Shown here in pieces: positions 16,458-25,233 of a stretch of 64,000 nt of DNA; the first letter of the stretch is position 1, and each line of letters opens with the position of its first letter. Below the pieces are notes generated by a model that saw only the letters and a program-made list of their open reading frames with translations, was not told where the DNA came from and did not search any database. Source of the DNA: Xylanimonas cellulosilytica DSM 15894 (GTDB taxonomy: Bacteria; Actinomycetota; Actinomycetes; Actinomycetales; Cellulomonadaceae); assembly GCF_000024965.1 (NCBI RefSeq), contig NC_013530.1, positions 1,984,001-2,048,000 on the forward strand, read 5' to 3'. Made by a program: the position numbers and the translations under genes.

Positions 16458-17368
16458 TGGCCACGCTCGAGATCGCCGCGTGCTCGCGCTGGTACGGCAA
16501 CGTCGTCGCTGTCAACGACGTCACCATGACGATCGGTCCCGGCATCACGGGGCTGCTCGGCCCCAACGGTGCGGGCAAGTCCACCCTGATCCACATGCTG
16601 GGCGGCTTCCTGCCGCCGTCGACGGGGACCGTGACGCTCGACGGAGCCGCCATCTGGAAGAACCAGGGCGCCTACCGCACGATCGGCCTGGTCCCCGAGC
16701 GGGAGGCGACGTACGACTTCCTCACGGGCCGCCAGCTCGCCGTCGCCAGCGCCGAGCTGCACGGGCTGCCCGACGCCGGAGCGGCCGCGGCCCGTGCCAT
16801 CGCCACGGTCGAGATGGGCGACGCCCAGGACCGCAAGATCGGCGAGTACTCCAAGGGCATGAAGCAGCGCATCAAGATGGCGTCCGCCCTCGTCCACGAC
16901 CCCGCGGTGCTGCTGCTCGACGAACCGTTCAACGGCATGGACCCGCGCCAGCGCCTGCACCTCATCGCGCTGCTGCGCAGCATGGGCGCCGAGGGCCGCA
17001 CGGTGCTGTTCAGCTCCCACATCCTGGAGGAGGTCGAACAGCTCGCCCACCAGATCGAGGTGATCGTCGCGGGGCGGCACGCCGCCTCGGGCGACTACCG
17101 CGAGATCCGCCGCCTGATGACCGACCGGCCGCACCAGTACACGATCACGTCGAGCGACAACCGTGTGCTGGCCTCCGCCCTGGTGGCCGACGGGTCGACC
17201 GCCGGCGTCAGCCTCGACGGCGCGACCCTGCGCGTCCAGGCCACCGAGTTCCTGGCCTTCGCCGAGCTGCTGCCCCGCGTCGCGCGGGACGCCGGCGTGC
17301 GGCTGTACGAGGTCTCGCCCGCCGACGAGTCCCTGGAGAGCGTCTTCTCCTACCTCGTCACCGCCTGA
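16457..17368 (+). CDS. ABC transporter ATP-binding protein (second of two)
   Basis: The 303-residue ATPase has Walker A GPNGAGKST (35-43), signature YSKGMKQRIKMASAL, and Walker B VLLLDEPFNGMDP followed by SSHILEEVEQL. The ATG at 16457 shares a base with the stop of the permease; the upstream part of the open frame is a shadow. It is paralogous to the ATPase at 14663, so the cluster holds two ATPase/permease pairs in tandem that may act as one heteromeric exporter or as two transporters. Confidence 0.88.
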   Translation: MATLEIAACSRWYGNVVAVNDVTMTIGPGITGLLGPNGAGKSTLIHMLGGFLPPSTGTVTLDGAAIWKNQGAYRTIGLVPEREATYDFLTGRQLAVASAELHGLPDAGAAAARAIATVEMGDAQDRKIGEYSKGMKQRIKMASALVHDPAVLLLDEPFNGMDPRQRLHLIALLRSMGAEGRTVLFSSHILEEVEQLAHQIEVIVAGRHAASGDYREIRRLMTDRPHQYTITSSDNRVLASALVADGSTAGVSLDGATLRVQATEFLAFAELLPRVARDAGVRLYEVSPADESLESVFSYLVTA

Positions 17369-17385
17369 ACCCTGAGGAGACCTGC

Positions 17386-18099
17386 GTGAACGGCACGATC
17401 ATCCGCCTGACCGCCCGCGGCGTGCTCGGCGGCAAGCGCCTGTGGCTGCTGGGCGCCCTCGCCCTGGTGCTCGTCGGCATCGCCGTGCTGACCCGCGTCC
17501 TGGTGCCCGTGACCGAGCAGGACGCCGCGACCCTCGTGCGGGGTATCGCGTTCGGCACCTTCCTGCCGCTGTTCGGCCTGATCGTCGGGACCGGGGTGAT
17601 CGGCCCCGAGATCGACGACGGCTCGATCGTCCACCTGCTGTCCAAGCCGATCTCCCGGCACGTCATCGTGCAGAGCAAGCTGCTGGTGGCCGTCGGCGCG
17701 GTCGTCGCGTTCGCGGTGGTGCCGACGATGCTCGCGGCCGTCGTCCTCGGGGCCGGCGCTCGCACCGTCCTCGCCTTCGGTGCCGGCGCGCTCGCCGCCG
17801 GGGCGCTGTACGCCGTGCTGTTCGTGCTGCTGGCCGTGATCACCCGGCACGCGGTGATCGTCGGGCTCGTGTACGCGCTGGTGTGGGAGTCCCTGGTGGG
17901 CAGCTTCGTCCCCGGGGCCCGCAACCTCAGCGTCCAGCAGTGGGCGCTGTCCGTCACGGCGTCGATCGCCCCGGACGGCCCGGTCACCTCCGACGTCGGC
18001 CTGGGCCTGGCATGGGTCCTCGTCGTCGGCGGCTTCGTGGCGGCGGCCTGGTACGCCGGCAGGCGGCTGCGCGTGATGACCCTCGCAGCCGAGGACTGA
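17386..18099 (+). CDS. ABC-2 type transporter permease (second of two)
   Basis: The 237-residue membrane protein has about six hydrophobic segments and the ABC-2 export pattern GPEIDDGSIVHLLSKPISR, where the permease meets its ATPase. The start GTG at 17386 has GAGGAG six bases upstream. It lies 17 bases after the second ATPase and closes the cluster. A 10-bp hairpin overlaps its stop codon and probably ends the transcript. Confidence 0.82.
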   Translation: MNGTIIRLTARGVLGGKRLWLLGALALVLVGIAVLTRVLVPVTEQDAATLVRGIAFGTFLPLFGLIVGTGVIGPEIDDGSIVHLLSKPISRHVIVQSKLLVAVGAVVAFAVVPTMLAAVVLGAGARTVLAFGAGALAAGALYAVLFVLLAVITRHAVIVGLVYALVWESLVGSFVPGARNLSVQQWALSVTASIAPDGPVTSDVGLGLAWVLVVGGFVAAAWYAGRRLRVMTLAAED

Positions 18100-18120
18100 G
18101 CCGGAGCGCAGGCTCAGTCC
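18093..18120 (+). terminator. Hairpin overlapping the stop of the last ABC permease gene
   Basis: Perfect 10-base arms GGACTGAGCC (18093-18102) and GGCTCAGTCC (18111-18120) flank an 8-base loop, and the left arm contains the stop codon. No T-run follows. The remaining bases to 18334 contain a possible -10, TAATCT at 18293-18298, for the next gene but no recognised gene. Confidence 0.6.
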
Positions 18121-18334
18121 GACCAAGAACACGAGGAATGACGCCCGGCGTCGTCGTTCGCGCGGTTCCGCGTCGCGTCCCCATCGGTCCGCGTGATCGG
18201 TTTCGGCGGGCTGTGCCGCGGGACACCAGGGGTATCAGGATTCGATCGCCGTTCTTGTAGGAGTTCGACAAAGGCCCGACCGGGGCGCCTCCCTAATCTC
18301 GGGGCAAGCCCCTACGAGAACTGTCGGAGTCCTC

Positions 18335-20203
18335 TTGAACGCGATCGCCACCCTCGACGCCGCCGCACCTGTGCGCGTCTCGACGACGACGCCGCTGCGC
18401 CTGCACGTCCCGCGCACCGCGAACGTCGACGCCATCCTGCGCCAGCGCCTGACGAGCGAGCCCGAGGCGGTGCTGGCCGAGGTCCACCGCGACGGCGGGT
18501 GGCAGAAGGTCACGGTCGCCGAGTTCGACGCGCAGGTCGTCGCCGTCGCCAAGGGCCTGGTGGCGCTCGGCGTGGAGCCCGGCACCACGGTCGGCATCAT
18601 GTCGCGCACCCGGTACGAGTGGACGCTGCTCGACTTCGCCGTGTGGGCCGCCGGCGGCGTGCCCGTGCCGATCTACGAGACGTCGAGCGTCGAGCAGGTG
18701 GAGTGGATCCTCTCCAACTCCGCCATCCGCGTCGTCGTCGTCGAGAACGACGCCAACGCGGCCACCGTCGAGGCCGCCGGCCTGGCGGGCCCCGAGCGCG
18801 AGGTGCTGGTCATCGACCCCGCGACGGGTTCCGGACGACGCGACGGCGCGATCGAGTCGCTCGTCGCGGGCGGTGCGGACGTCGCCGACGCCGAGATCGA
18901 GCGTCGTCGTCGCCTCGCGGGCGCCGACGACCTCGCGACGATCATCTACACGTCGGGCACGACCGGCCGCCCGAAGGGCGCCGAGCTCACGCACGGCAAC
19001 TTCACGACGCTCGCCCTCAACACGGTGGCCGAGGTTCCCGAGGTCTTCAACGGCATGGGCCGCACCATCATCTTCCTGCCGCTGGCGCACGTCTTCGCGC
19101 GCTTCGTCGAGGTCGTCGCCGTCGCCGGCGGCTCGGTGCTGGGTCACTCGCCGGACATCAAGAACCTCACGAAGGACCTGGCCGCGTTCCGGCCCACGTA
19201 CCTGCTGGGCGTGCCGCGCATCTTCGAGAAGGTCTACAACACGGCCGAGCAGTCCTCCGCGGCGGAGAAGGCGCGCGGCTACTTCAACTGGGCGACGGCG
19301 GTGGCCATCGCCTACTCCCGTGCCCTGGACACCGAGCGTGGACCGTCGCTGTGGCTGAAGTTCCAGCGCCTGTTCGCCGACGGTCTCGTCTACAGCAAGC
19401 TGCGCGACAAGCTCGGCGGCCGGGTCAAGTTCGCGGTCTCCGGCGGCGGCCCGCTCGGCGAGCGCCTCGGGCACTTCTACCGTGGCATCGGCCTGCACAT
19501 CATCGAGGGCTACGGCCTCACGGAGACCACGGCGCCCACGAGCGTCAACCGGCCCGGTGCCACGCGTGTCGGCTCGGTCGGCCAGATGCTGCCGGGCTGC
19601 TCGGTGTCCATCGCCGACGACGGCGAGATCCTCCTCAAGGGGCCGCACCTCTTCCGGGGCTACCACCGCAACCCTGAGGCCACGGCGGCGGCGTTCGACG
19701 AGGACGGCTGGTTCCGCACCGGCGACCTCGGCAAGGTCGACGACGAAGGCTTCGTCCACATCACCGGGCGCAAGAAGGAGATCATCGTCACCGCCGGCGG
19801 GAAGAACGTCGCCCCCGCGGTGCTCGAGGATCGTGTCCGCGCGCACGCGCTCGTCAGCCAGTGCGTCGTCGTCGGCGACAACCGCCCGTTCATCGGCGCG
19901 CTGGTGACGCTCGACGCCGAGGGCCTGGCGGGCTGGCTGACCATGCACAAGAAGCCCGCGATGACCGCCGCGGAGGCGATGACGGACCCTGACGTGCGCG
20001 AGTCGATCGACCGTGCCGTCGAGCGGGCCAACGAGGCCGTCTCGCAGGCCGAGTCCATCCGCAAGTGGGCGTTCCTGCCGGGCGACTTCACGATCGAGAA
20101 CGGCCACCTCACGCCGTCGATGAAGATCAAGCGCTCCGAGGTGCTACGCGACTTCGCCGCCGACGTCGACGAGCTGTACGTCGACACCCGCGCCGCCTCC
20201 TGA
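18335..20203 (+). CDS. fadD: Long-chain fatty acid--CoA ligase / AMP-dependent synthetase (FadD15-like)
   Basis: The 622-residue adenylate-forming enzyme activates long-chain fatty acids to acyl-CoA through an acyl-AMP. The P-loop motif IIYTSGTTGRPKGAELTH lies at about residues 204-221. The A5 motif is GYGLTETTAPTS, and the hinge and A8 region contains DGWFRTGDLGKVDDEGFVHITGR in pieces. The length matches the FadD15/long-chain group (about 600). The start is TTG at 18335 with GGAG six bases before it; no better ATG or GTG gives a complete N-terminus. It lies 31 bases upstream of a YgjV-like gene. It fits the beta-oxidation pair at 50.8-54.2 kb, though not adjacent to it. Confidence 0.92.
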   Translation: MNAIATLDAAAPVRVSTTTPLRLHVPRTANVDAILRQRLTSEPEAVLAEVHRDGGWQKVTVAEFDAQVVAVAKGLVALGVEPGTTVGIMSRTRYEWTLLDFAVWAAGGVPVPIYETSSVEQVEWILSNSAIRVVVVENDANAATVEAAGLAGPEREVLVIDPATGSGRRDGAIESLVAGGADVADAEIERRRRLAGADDLATIIYTSGTTGRPKGAELTHGNFTTLALNTVAEVPEVFNGMGRTIIFLPLAHVFARFVEVVAVAGGSVLGHSPDIKNLTKDLAAFRPTYLLGVPRIFEKVYNTAEQSSAAEKARGYFNWATAVAIAYSRALDTERGPSLWLKFQRLFADGLVYSKLRDKLGGRVKFAVSGGGPLGERLGHFYRGIGLHIIEGYGLTETTAPTSVNRPGATRVGSVGQMLPGCSVSIADDGEILLKGPHLFRGYHRNPEATAAAFDEDGWFRTGDLGKVDDEGFVHITGRKKEIIVTAGGKNVAPAVLEDRVRAHALVSQCVVVGDNRPFIGALVTLDAEGLAGWLTMHKKPAMTAAEAMTDPDVRESIDRAVERANEAVSQAESIRKWAFLPGDFTIENGHLTPSMKIKRSEVLRDFAADVDELYVDTRAAS

Positions 20204-20234
20204 CCTCCCTGAACCCAGCAAAGAGAGCACACCA

Positions 20235-20879
20235 ATGGACTCGTTTCTCGGGATGCCGATCGAGGTCGGCATGGACCGCTTCATCCTCGGGCAGGTCTTC
20301 GGCCTGCTGACCCTCGTCTTCAACTTCGCCGCCTACCAGGCGGACGACCAGCGCAAGTACTTCCTGCGCTTCACCATCGGCAGCGCGTTCTGGCTGGCGA
20401 TGTACATGACCATGGGCGCGCAGGTGCCCGTCATGCTCGTCGCCACGTTCTCCACGCTGCGCGGGGTCGTGTTCTGGTGGACGCTCGGCAAGGACTCGCC
20501 CCGTCGGCGGATGATCGCGCGGCGCACCATGTACACGACGCTCGCCATCGCGGGGGTCGCGTCGGTGGTGGCCATCCCGGCCGCCCGCCCGGAGACCCAG
20601 CCGTTCCAGGTGTTCCTGCTGATCGGCGTCCTGCTGTTCGTCGTCGGGCAGTACATGCCGGGCGTGTACCTGGTGCGCATCACCGCCGTCGTGTACGCCG
20701 TCGCCGTGCTGCTGCTCAACACCCCGCTGGACACGTTCAACCCGGTGGGCATCATCATCGAGCTGAACAACCTGGTCTCGATCGCGGTGTTCTTCGTCAT
20801 CCTGGCGCGCAAGAACAAGCACCGGGCGCGTCTGGCGGCCCTGCGGCCGGCGGCTCTCGCGCTGGCCACCCCGGCGTAG
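20235..20879 (+). CDS. YgjV-family inner membrane protein
   Basis: The 214-residue protein has about six hydrophobic segments. The opening ILGQVFGLLTLVFNFAAYQ with DDQRKYF after the first helix and ELNNLVSIAVFFVIL at the end match the YgjV family of inner membrane proteins, whose function is not established. It follows the acyl-CoA ligase by 31 bases, with AAAGAGAG before the ATG, and probably shares its transcript. A strong hairpin follows the stop. Confidence 0.75.
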   Translation: MDSFLGMPIEVGMDRFILGQVFGLLTLVFNFAAYQADDQRKYFLRFTIGSAFWLAMYMTMGAQVPVMLVATFSTLRGVVFWWTLGKDSPRRRMIARRTMYTTLAIAGVASVVAIPAARPETQPFQVFLLIGVLLFVVGQYMPGVYLVRITAVVYAVAVLLLNTPLDTFNPVGIIIELNNLVSIAVFFVILARKNKHRARLAALRPAALALATPA

Positions 20880-20886
20880 CGCCCCC

Positions 20887-20946
20887 GCGAGAGTCCCGGG
20901 TCGTCACGCCATCGCCGCGGATGGCGTGACGGCCCGGGACGCTCGC
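20887..20946. terminator. Long inverted repeat between convergent genes
   Basis: The core arms of 21 bases (20893-20913 and 20920-20940) pair with one G-U wobble around a 6-base loop. Outside them, after one mismatch, five more bases pair (20887-20891 with 20942-20946). It lies between the YgjV-like gene (plus) and the HlyC-like gene (minus) and can serve as a bidirectional terminator. Confidence 0.75.
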
Positions 20947-20954
20947 CGCCGACT

Positions 20955-22259
20955 TCAGCCCTCAGCGGGGAGCGCGTCCGGTACGGCCTGCGCCACCTCG
21001 ATGGTCAGGCGGGTGATCCGGCGGCCCTCGACCTGGCTGACCACCAGCTCGTACCCGTCGACCTCGACCCGGTCCCCCACCTGCGCGAGGCGCCCCAGCC
21101 GGTGGATCACGTAGCCCGCCGCGGTCTCGTACGGGCCGTCGGCCAGGTGCAGACCGGTGACCGAGGCGAACTCCTCGATGGTCACGCGGGCGTCGACCAC
21201 CCGCACGCCACCTGCCTCGCCGAGCACGGCGGGCTCGGGCACGTCGTACTCGTCGCGGATCTCGCCCACGAGCTCCTCGACCATGTCCTCCAGGGTCACG
21301 ATCCCGTCCGTGCCGCCGTACTCGTCGACGACGACGGCGATGTGCGCACCCTGGGCGCGCAACGCGGACAGCGAGGGCAGCAGCCGGTTGGTGATCGGCA
21401 GGAACGGGACTGGCCGGGCCAGGCTCGCGACGGTCCGCCCCGTATCGAGCACACCCAGCAGATCGCGCACGTGCAGGAAGCCGACGACGTCGTCGAACCC
21501 GTCCCCGGTCACGGGATAGCGCGAGTACGGGCTCGCGGCGACGATCGCGGCGGCGTCGGGCAGGGGAAGGTTCCCGGCCAGGAAGGTGACCTCGCCGCGC
21601 GGGCGCATGACCTCGCCGAGGGTGCGGTCGCCGGCGGCGAACACGTCGTTGAGGATGCGCCGCTCGTCCTCCGCGAGCTCCTGGTGGCCCGCGACCAGGT
21701 CGCGCAGCTCCGCGCCGGAGATCTCCTCCGTCGTCGCGTGCGGGTCGCCGCCCAGCAGGCGCACGACGACGTCGGTGGACGCCGAGAGCAGCCACACCAC
21801 GGGACGCATGAGGGAGGCGAACCGGTCCAGCGCGGGACCGACCGCCAGCGCCACCGCCTGGGCGCGCTGCAGGGCGAGCCGCTTGGGCACCAGCTCCCCC
21901 AGGACGAGCGACAGGTACGCGATGACCAGGGTGAGGATCACCAGCGCGAGCGTGCCGGCAGCTCCCTCGCTGATCCCGAGACCCACCAGGACCGGGACGA
22001 AGTCGGGTGCGAGCGTCGACGCGCCGAACGCGGCCGAGAAGAAGCCGGCGACCGTGACGCCGATCTGCACGGCCGCGAGGAAGCGGTTGGGGTTGCGCGC
22101 CACGGCGGCGACGCGGGCGCCGCGGCGGCTCTGCGCCTCGAGGCGGCCGAGCTGTGACTGCCGCAGTGACACGAGCGCCAGCTCGGCGCCCGCGAACACT
22201 CCGCCCAGCAGGACGAACAGCAGGACGATCAGCGCAGTGGCTACCGTTCCCTGGTCCAT
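20955..22259 (-). CDS. HlyC/CorC-family (CNNM-type) membrane protein with CBS domains
   Basis: The 434-residue protein has a DUF21/CNNM membrane domain (about residues 1-180) with FAGAELALVSLRQSQLGRLE and VLGELVPKRLALQRA, both typical. Two CBS domains follow (about 205-325, including TFLAGNLPLPDAAAIVAASP and VVVDEYGGTDGIVTLEDMVE), and a small CorC/HlyC C-terminal domain ends the protein. The family is linked to Mg2+/Co2+ efflux or homeostasis; the hemolysin label is historical. The ATG at 22259 has GGGGGAG upstream and is preferred over the longer frame, whose extra 23 residues lack a membrane start. Confidence 0.88.
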   Translation of the reverse strand: MDQGTVATALIVLLFVLLGGVFAGAELALVSLRQSQLGRLEAQSRRGARVAAVARNPNRFLAAVQIGVTVAGFFSAAFGASTLAPDFVPVLVGLGISEGAAGTLALVILTLVIAYLSLVLGELVPKRLALQRAQAVALAVGPALDRFASLMRPVVWLLSASTDVVVRLLGGDPHATTEEISGAELRDLVAGHQELAEDERRILNDVFAAGDRTLGEVMRPRGEVTFLAGNLPLPDAAAIVAASPYSRYPVTGDGFDDVVGFLHVRDLLGVLDTGRTVASLARPVPFLPITNRLLPSLSALRAQGAHIAVVVDEYGGTDGIVTLEDMVEELVGEIRDEYDVPEPAVLGEAGGVRVVDARVTIEEFASVTGLHLADGPYETAAGYVIHRLGRLAQVGDRVEVDGYELVVSQVEGRRITRLTIEVAQAVPDALPAEG

Positions 22260-22403
22260 CAGCGCTCCCCCCTTGCGGTCGTGCGACGCATCGGCGCCGA
22301 CGTCGGGCAGGGGGGACCGGGACTCCAAGGATCAGCCATTGACCAAGTACAAGGCAGCGCCGGATCGCCGTCAAACGGCAGTACCGCAGCCGATGCCCGC
22401 GAT

Positions 22404-22444
22404 GGCCCGACCTGTCGCCCGGGGCGGGCCTCGCAGGTCGGGCC
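22404..22444 (-). terminator. Inverted repeat downstream of znuA
   Basis: Arms GGCCCGACCTG (22404-22414) and CAGGTCGGGCC (22434-22444) are perfect over 11 bases with a 19-base loop. This is a second hairpin beyond the one at 22452-22484. Confidence 0.5.
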
Positions 22445-22451
22445 CCGCAGG

Positions 22452-22484
22452 CGGCCGCTGCGGCCGAGCCGGCCGTAGCGGCCG
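22452..22484 (-). terminator. znuA terminator hairpin
   Basis: Arms of 15 bases (22452-22466 and 22470-22484) pair with one G-U wobble around a 3-base loop. It starts eight bases after the znuA stop on the minus strand. It is very G/C rich with no clear T-run. Confidence 0.65.
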
Positions 22485-22491
22485 AGCAGGA

Positions 22492-23580
22492 TCAGGGAGC
22501 GACAAGCCCTGCGGTCAGGGTTCGCAGGTTGGCGCGCATGATGCTCATGAAGTCCTCACCCGCGGCGGCGTTCTGCTCGGTGAGGCCCTCGAGCGTGTCG
22601 AGCACCGTGGCGTCGATCCCGAGGCTGCCCGCGAGGGTCTGGACGACGCGCGGGCTGACGAGCGTCTCGTAGAAGATCGTCTCGACACCGTGGGCGCGCA
22701 CCACGTCGCCGATCTCGCGCAGACGGGCCGGCGACGGCTCGATGTCGTGGCTCAGGCCCGTGATGCCGATCTGCTCCAGTCCGTGGCGCGCGGCGAGGTA
22801 CCCGAACGCGGTGTGGTTGGTGACGAGCGTCGCGCCCTCGAACGGTGCCAAGGCCTCCGCGATCTCCGCGTCCAGCTCGGCGAGGTCCGCCTCCAGCTCG
22901 GCGGCGTTCGCGTGGAACGTGGCGGCGTTCGCCGGGTCCGCGGTGGCGAACGCGTCGGCGACCGGCTGGGCGAGCTTCGCCAGGCGCGTCGGGTCGAGCC
23001 AGAAGTGCGGGTCGTAGCCGGCGATGTCGTGCGAGTGGTCGTGGTCCGCGTCGTCGGCGTCGTCGTGCGCGTGGTCGTGCGTGTGGCCGTGCGAGTGCTC
23101 GTCGGCAGCCGCGTCGTCGTGCGCGTGCTCCGCGTCGTCGTGCGAGTGCGAGTGGTGGGAGCACTCGCCGTCGGCGTGCGAGTGACCGCCGGTCACGGAG
23201 GCGGGCAGCAGGTCGACGATGTCGGCGGCGTCGACGAGGAGGGCGGGCTGCTGGGTCTCGACGGCGGCGTCGACGGCGTGCATGAAGCCGCCGAGGGTGA
23301 CGACGACGTCGGCGGCACCGACGTCGCGCACCCGGGCGAGCGAGAGCTCGAGGTGGTGCGGGTCGGCGGCCGGCGGGGTGAGGTTGTCGACGTCGGCGAG
23401 TCCCCCGGCGACGCGCTCGGCGACGAACTGCAGCGGGTAGAACGAGGTGACCACCGTCAGGCGCTCGTCATCGGCGGAGGCGGTGGACGGCTCAGCGTTG
23501 GTGGTGAGCGTCCACGCCGCAGCGAGGAGCGCGACGGGGATGGCGGTGGCGGCAACGAGTGCGCGGCGACGTCTGAACAT
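22492..23580 (-). CDS. znuA: Zinc ABC transporter substrate-binding protein ZnuA
   Basis: The 362-residue exported protein has a basic N-terminus and one hydrophobic segment (about residues 7-25) that serves as a signal peptide. It is a cluster A-I metal-binding protein: TSFYPLQFVAERV, DPHHLELS, a central histidine-rich stretch (about 133-184, His/Asp repeats), then DPHFWLDP and VTNHTAFGYLAARHGL. The His-rich loop is the feature separating zinc carriers from manganese ones. No permease or ATPase gene lies beside it, so the rest of the importer is elsewhere. The start at 23580 is chosen, but an upstream in-frame ATG at 23598 exists. Zur-like palindromes overlap the start, implying zinc repression. 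Confidence 0.92.
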   Translation of the reverse strand: MFRRRRALVAATAIPVALLAAAWTLTTNAEPSTASADDERLTVVTSFYPLQFVAERVAGGLADVDNLTPPAADPHHLELSLARVRDVGAADVVVTLGGFMHAVDAAVETQQPALLVDAADIVDLLPASVTGGHSHADGECSHHSHSHDDAEHAHDDAAADEHSHGHTHDHAHDDADDADHDHSHDIAGYDPHFWLDPTRLAKLAQPVADAFATADPANAATFHANAAELEADLAELDAEIAEALAPFEGATLVTNHTAFGYLAARHGLEQIGITGLSHDIEPSPARLREIGDVVRAHGVETIFYETLVSPRVVQTLAGSLGIDATVLDTLEGLTEQNAAAGEDFMSIMRANLRTLTAGLVAP

Positions 23581-23616
23581 GAGAACAATTCTCATCACTA
23601 ATGAGAATCATGATCA
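23580..23616 (-). promoter_or_regulatory. Two Zur-like operators overlapping the znuA start
   Basis: TGAGAACAATTCTCA (23580-23594) is a perfect 6-3-6 palindrome. TGAGAATCATGATCA (23602-23616) is a second, imperfect copy 22 bases away, two helical turns. Both resemble the A/T-rich palindromes bound by Fur-family zinc regulators. They are strikingly A/T-rich for this genome and sit directly on the znuA start, as expected for a zinc-repressed gene. Confidence 0.65.
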
Positions 23617-23716
23617 TCCGAGGCGCGTCAAGCCTTGCAGCCTGGCACCGATCGTGCGGCCACCGCCAGACGGATTGCGCTGTCGCTCCGGTGCGCGGGC
23701 AGTGCAGGCTGTCCCC

Positions 23717-24175
23717 ATGAGCACCATCGAGCGCCTGACCACCGACATGACCGCCGCCCTCAAGGCGCACGACCGCTTCGCCCTCGGCACGTTGCGCCAG
23801 GTGGTCGCGGCGGTCCGCGCGGAGGAGAAGGCGGGCAAGGTCGCCCGTGAGCTGACCGAGGAGCAGGTCCAGGCGGTGCTGGCAGCCGAGGTCAAGAAGC
23901 GCCGGGAGTCGGCCACGATCTACTCCGACGCGGGCGCTGCGGACCGCGCTGCGAACGAGTCGGCCGAGGCCGACCTCATCGAGACGTACCTGCCCGCGGC
24001 GCTGACGGACGACGACGTCGACGCGCTCGTCGCCCGCGCGATCGACGAGGTCGGCGCGACGTCGGTCAAGGACATGGGACGGGTCATGAAGGCGGTGACC
24101 GCGGCCGCCGCGGCGTCAGGAGGCCGGGTGGACGGCAAGACCGTTTCGGCCAAGGTGCGGGCCGCACTGAGCTGA
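23717..24175 (+). CDS. GatB/YqeY domain protein
   Basis: The 152-residue helical protein of the YqeY family starts STIERLTTDMTAALKAHDRF. It contains LTEEQVQAVLAAEVKKRRESATIYSDAG, ESAEADLIETYLP and DMGRVMKAV, all YqeY hallmarks. YqeY resembles the tRNA-binding C-terminal domain of the GatB amidotransferase; its role is not settled. The ATG at 23717 is preceded by CAGGCT at 23704-23709, consistent with a leaderless start. A hairpin follows at 24184. Confidence 0.9.
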   Translation: MSTIERLTTDMTAALKAHDRFALGTLRQVVAAVRAEEKAGKVARELTEEQVQAVLAAEVKKRRESATIYSDAGAADRAANESAEADLIETYLPAALTDDDVDALVARAIDEVGATSVKDMGRVMKAVTAAAAASGGRVDGKTVSAKVRAALS

Positions 24176-24183
24176 GCAGCGCC

Positions 24184-24207
24184 GGGACGGGCGTCGCGGC
24201 CCGTCCC
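24184..24207 (+). terminator. Hairpin after yqeY
   Basis: Perfect 9-base arms GGGACGGGC (24184-24192) and GCCCGTCCC (24199-24207) flank a 6-base loop. The next gene's -10 element (TAGGCT, 24209-24214) follows immediately. Confidence 0.6.
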
Positions 24208-24220
24208 CTAGGCTCGTCCG

Positions 24221-25048
24221 GTGCCCCGCAGCCTCGTGCGCCTCGACGACTGGTCCGCCGACGACGTCGAGCACGTCTTCGCCCTCGCCGACGCCTACCG
24301 GGCCGGGGCCGGGCCGACGACGGACGGCTGCGCGGTCATGTTCTTCCCGTCGACCAGCCTGCGCACGCGCGTCACCTTCGAGCGCGGCGCCCACCTCATA
24401 GGGCTCCAGCCAGTCCTGTTCCCGCCCGAGACGCTCGACAAGCCCGAGGATCCACGCGACGTCGTCCGGTACCTGGCGAACTGGGCCGACGTCGTCGTCG
24501 CCCGCCACCCGGACATCGCGGTGCTGGAGCGGCTCGCCGCCGTCGGCAGCCTGCCCGTGGTGAACGCCATGACGAACGTCAACCACCCGTGCGAGGTGCT
24601 CGCGGACGTCTACGCCTTGGCGCAGACCCGCGACGTGCTCTCGCTGGGTCTCGTGTTCGTCGGCGCCGACGGGAACATCTCCCGTGCCTGGGCCGAGATC
24701 GCCCGCGTGCTCGGCCTCGACCTTCTCCAGTGCTGCCCGCGCGAGCTCGCCACGCCCGGCCTCCGGTGGTCCGACGACGTCGAGGCGGCCGTCCGGGACG
24801 CGGACGTCGTGCTGACCGACGGCGTGGGCCGACACGCGGAAGCACTCGCCCCGTACCAGGTGACCGCGGAGCTGATGACTCTGGCACGACCCAGCGCGGT
24901 GCTGAACCCCTGCCCTCCGTTCACGCGCGGGCAAGAGGTCGCGGCCGACGTCGTCGACCAGGGCGGACCGTTCGTCGGGTACGGGTTCAAGCGCTCACTC
25001 CTGCACGTCCAGCAGGCGGTGCTCGCCACCTGCCTCGGGCTCGGGTGA
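24221..25048 (+). CDS. Divergent aspartate/ornithine carbamoyltransferase family protein
   Basis: The 275-residue protein has the family fold markers. The carbamoyl-phosphate loop appears as FPSTSLRTRVTFERGA, in place of the usual STRTR spacing. The HPCQ-type motif is NHPCEVLADVYAL, and the second-substrate region is ADGNISRAWAEIARVLG. The C-terminal substrate loop reads NPCPPFTRGQEV, closer to the aspartate enzyme's HPGPxxRGxEI than to ornithine's HCLP. It is shorter than housekeeping enzymes (about 305-335). It could act on ornithine, aspartate or another amino group; no arg or pyr genes are adjacent. The GTG start is supported by TAGGCT 12 bases upstream. Confidence 0.75.
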   Translation: MPRSLVRLDDWSADDVEHVFALADAYRAGAGPTTDGCAVMFFPSTSLRTRVTFERGAHLIGLQPVLFPPETLDKPEDPRDVVRYLANWADVVVARHPDIAVLERLAAVGSLPVVNAMTNVNHPCEVLADVYALAQTRDVLSLGLVFVGADGNISRAWAEIARVLGLDLLQCCPRELATPGLRWSDDVEAAVRDADVVLTDGVGRHAEALAPYQVTAELMTLARPSAVLNPCPPFTRGQEVAADVVDQGGPFVGYGFKRSLLHVQQAVLATCLGLG

Positions 25049-25233
25049 CGGAACGGCACGATCGTCCGGCTCGGACCGGCACCGACGTCCGAGCGAGGAA
25101 CCTCACAGCGCGCACGTGCCGAGTGAGCGGAGACGGTTACGAGAGCGGCCTGGTCGTGACACGCCGTTGACACGGCCCGCTCCTAGCGTCAGCAGCACCA
25201 AGCCGTGCCGCCACCGATCCCCGGAGCCGTGCC

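Noticed and set aside
22452..22484. Operator for the downstream HlyC-like gene
   Set aside because: The hairpin lies directly after the znuA stop and fits a terminator. Nothing links it to the next promoter.
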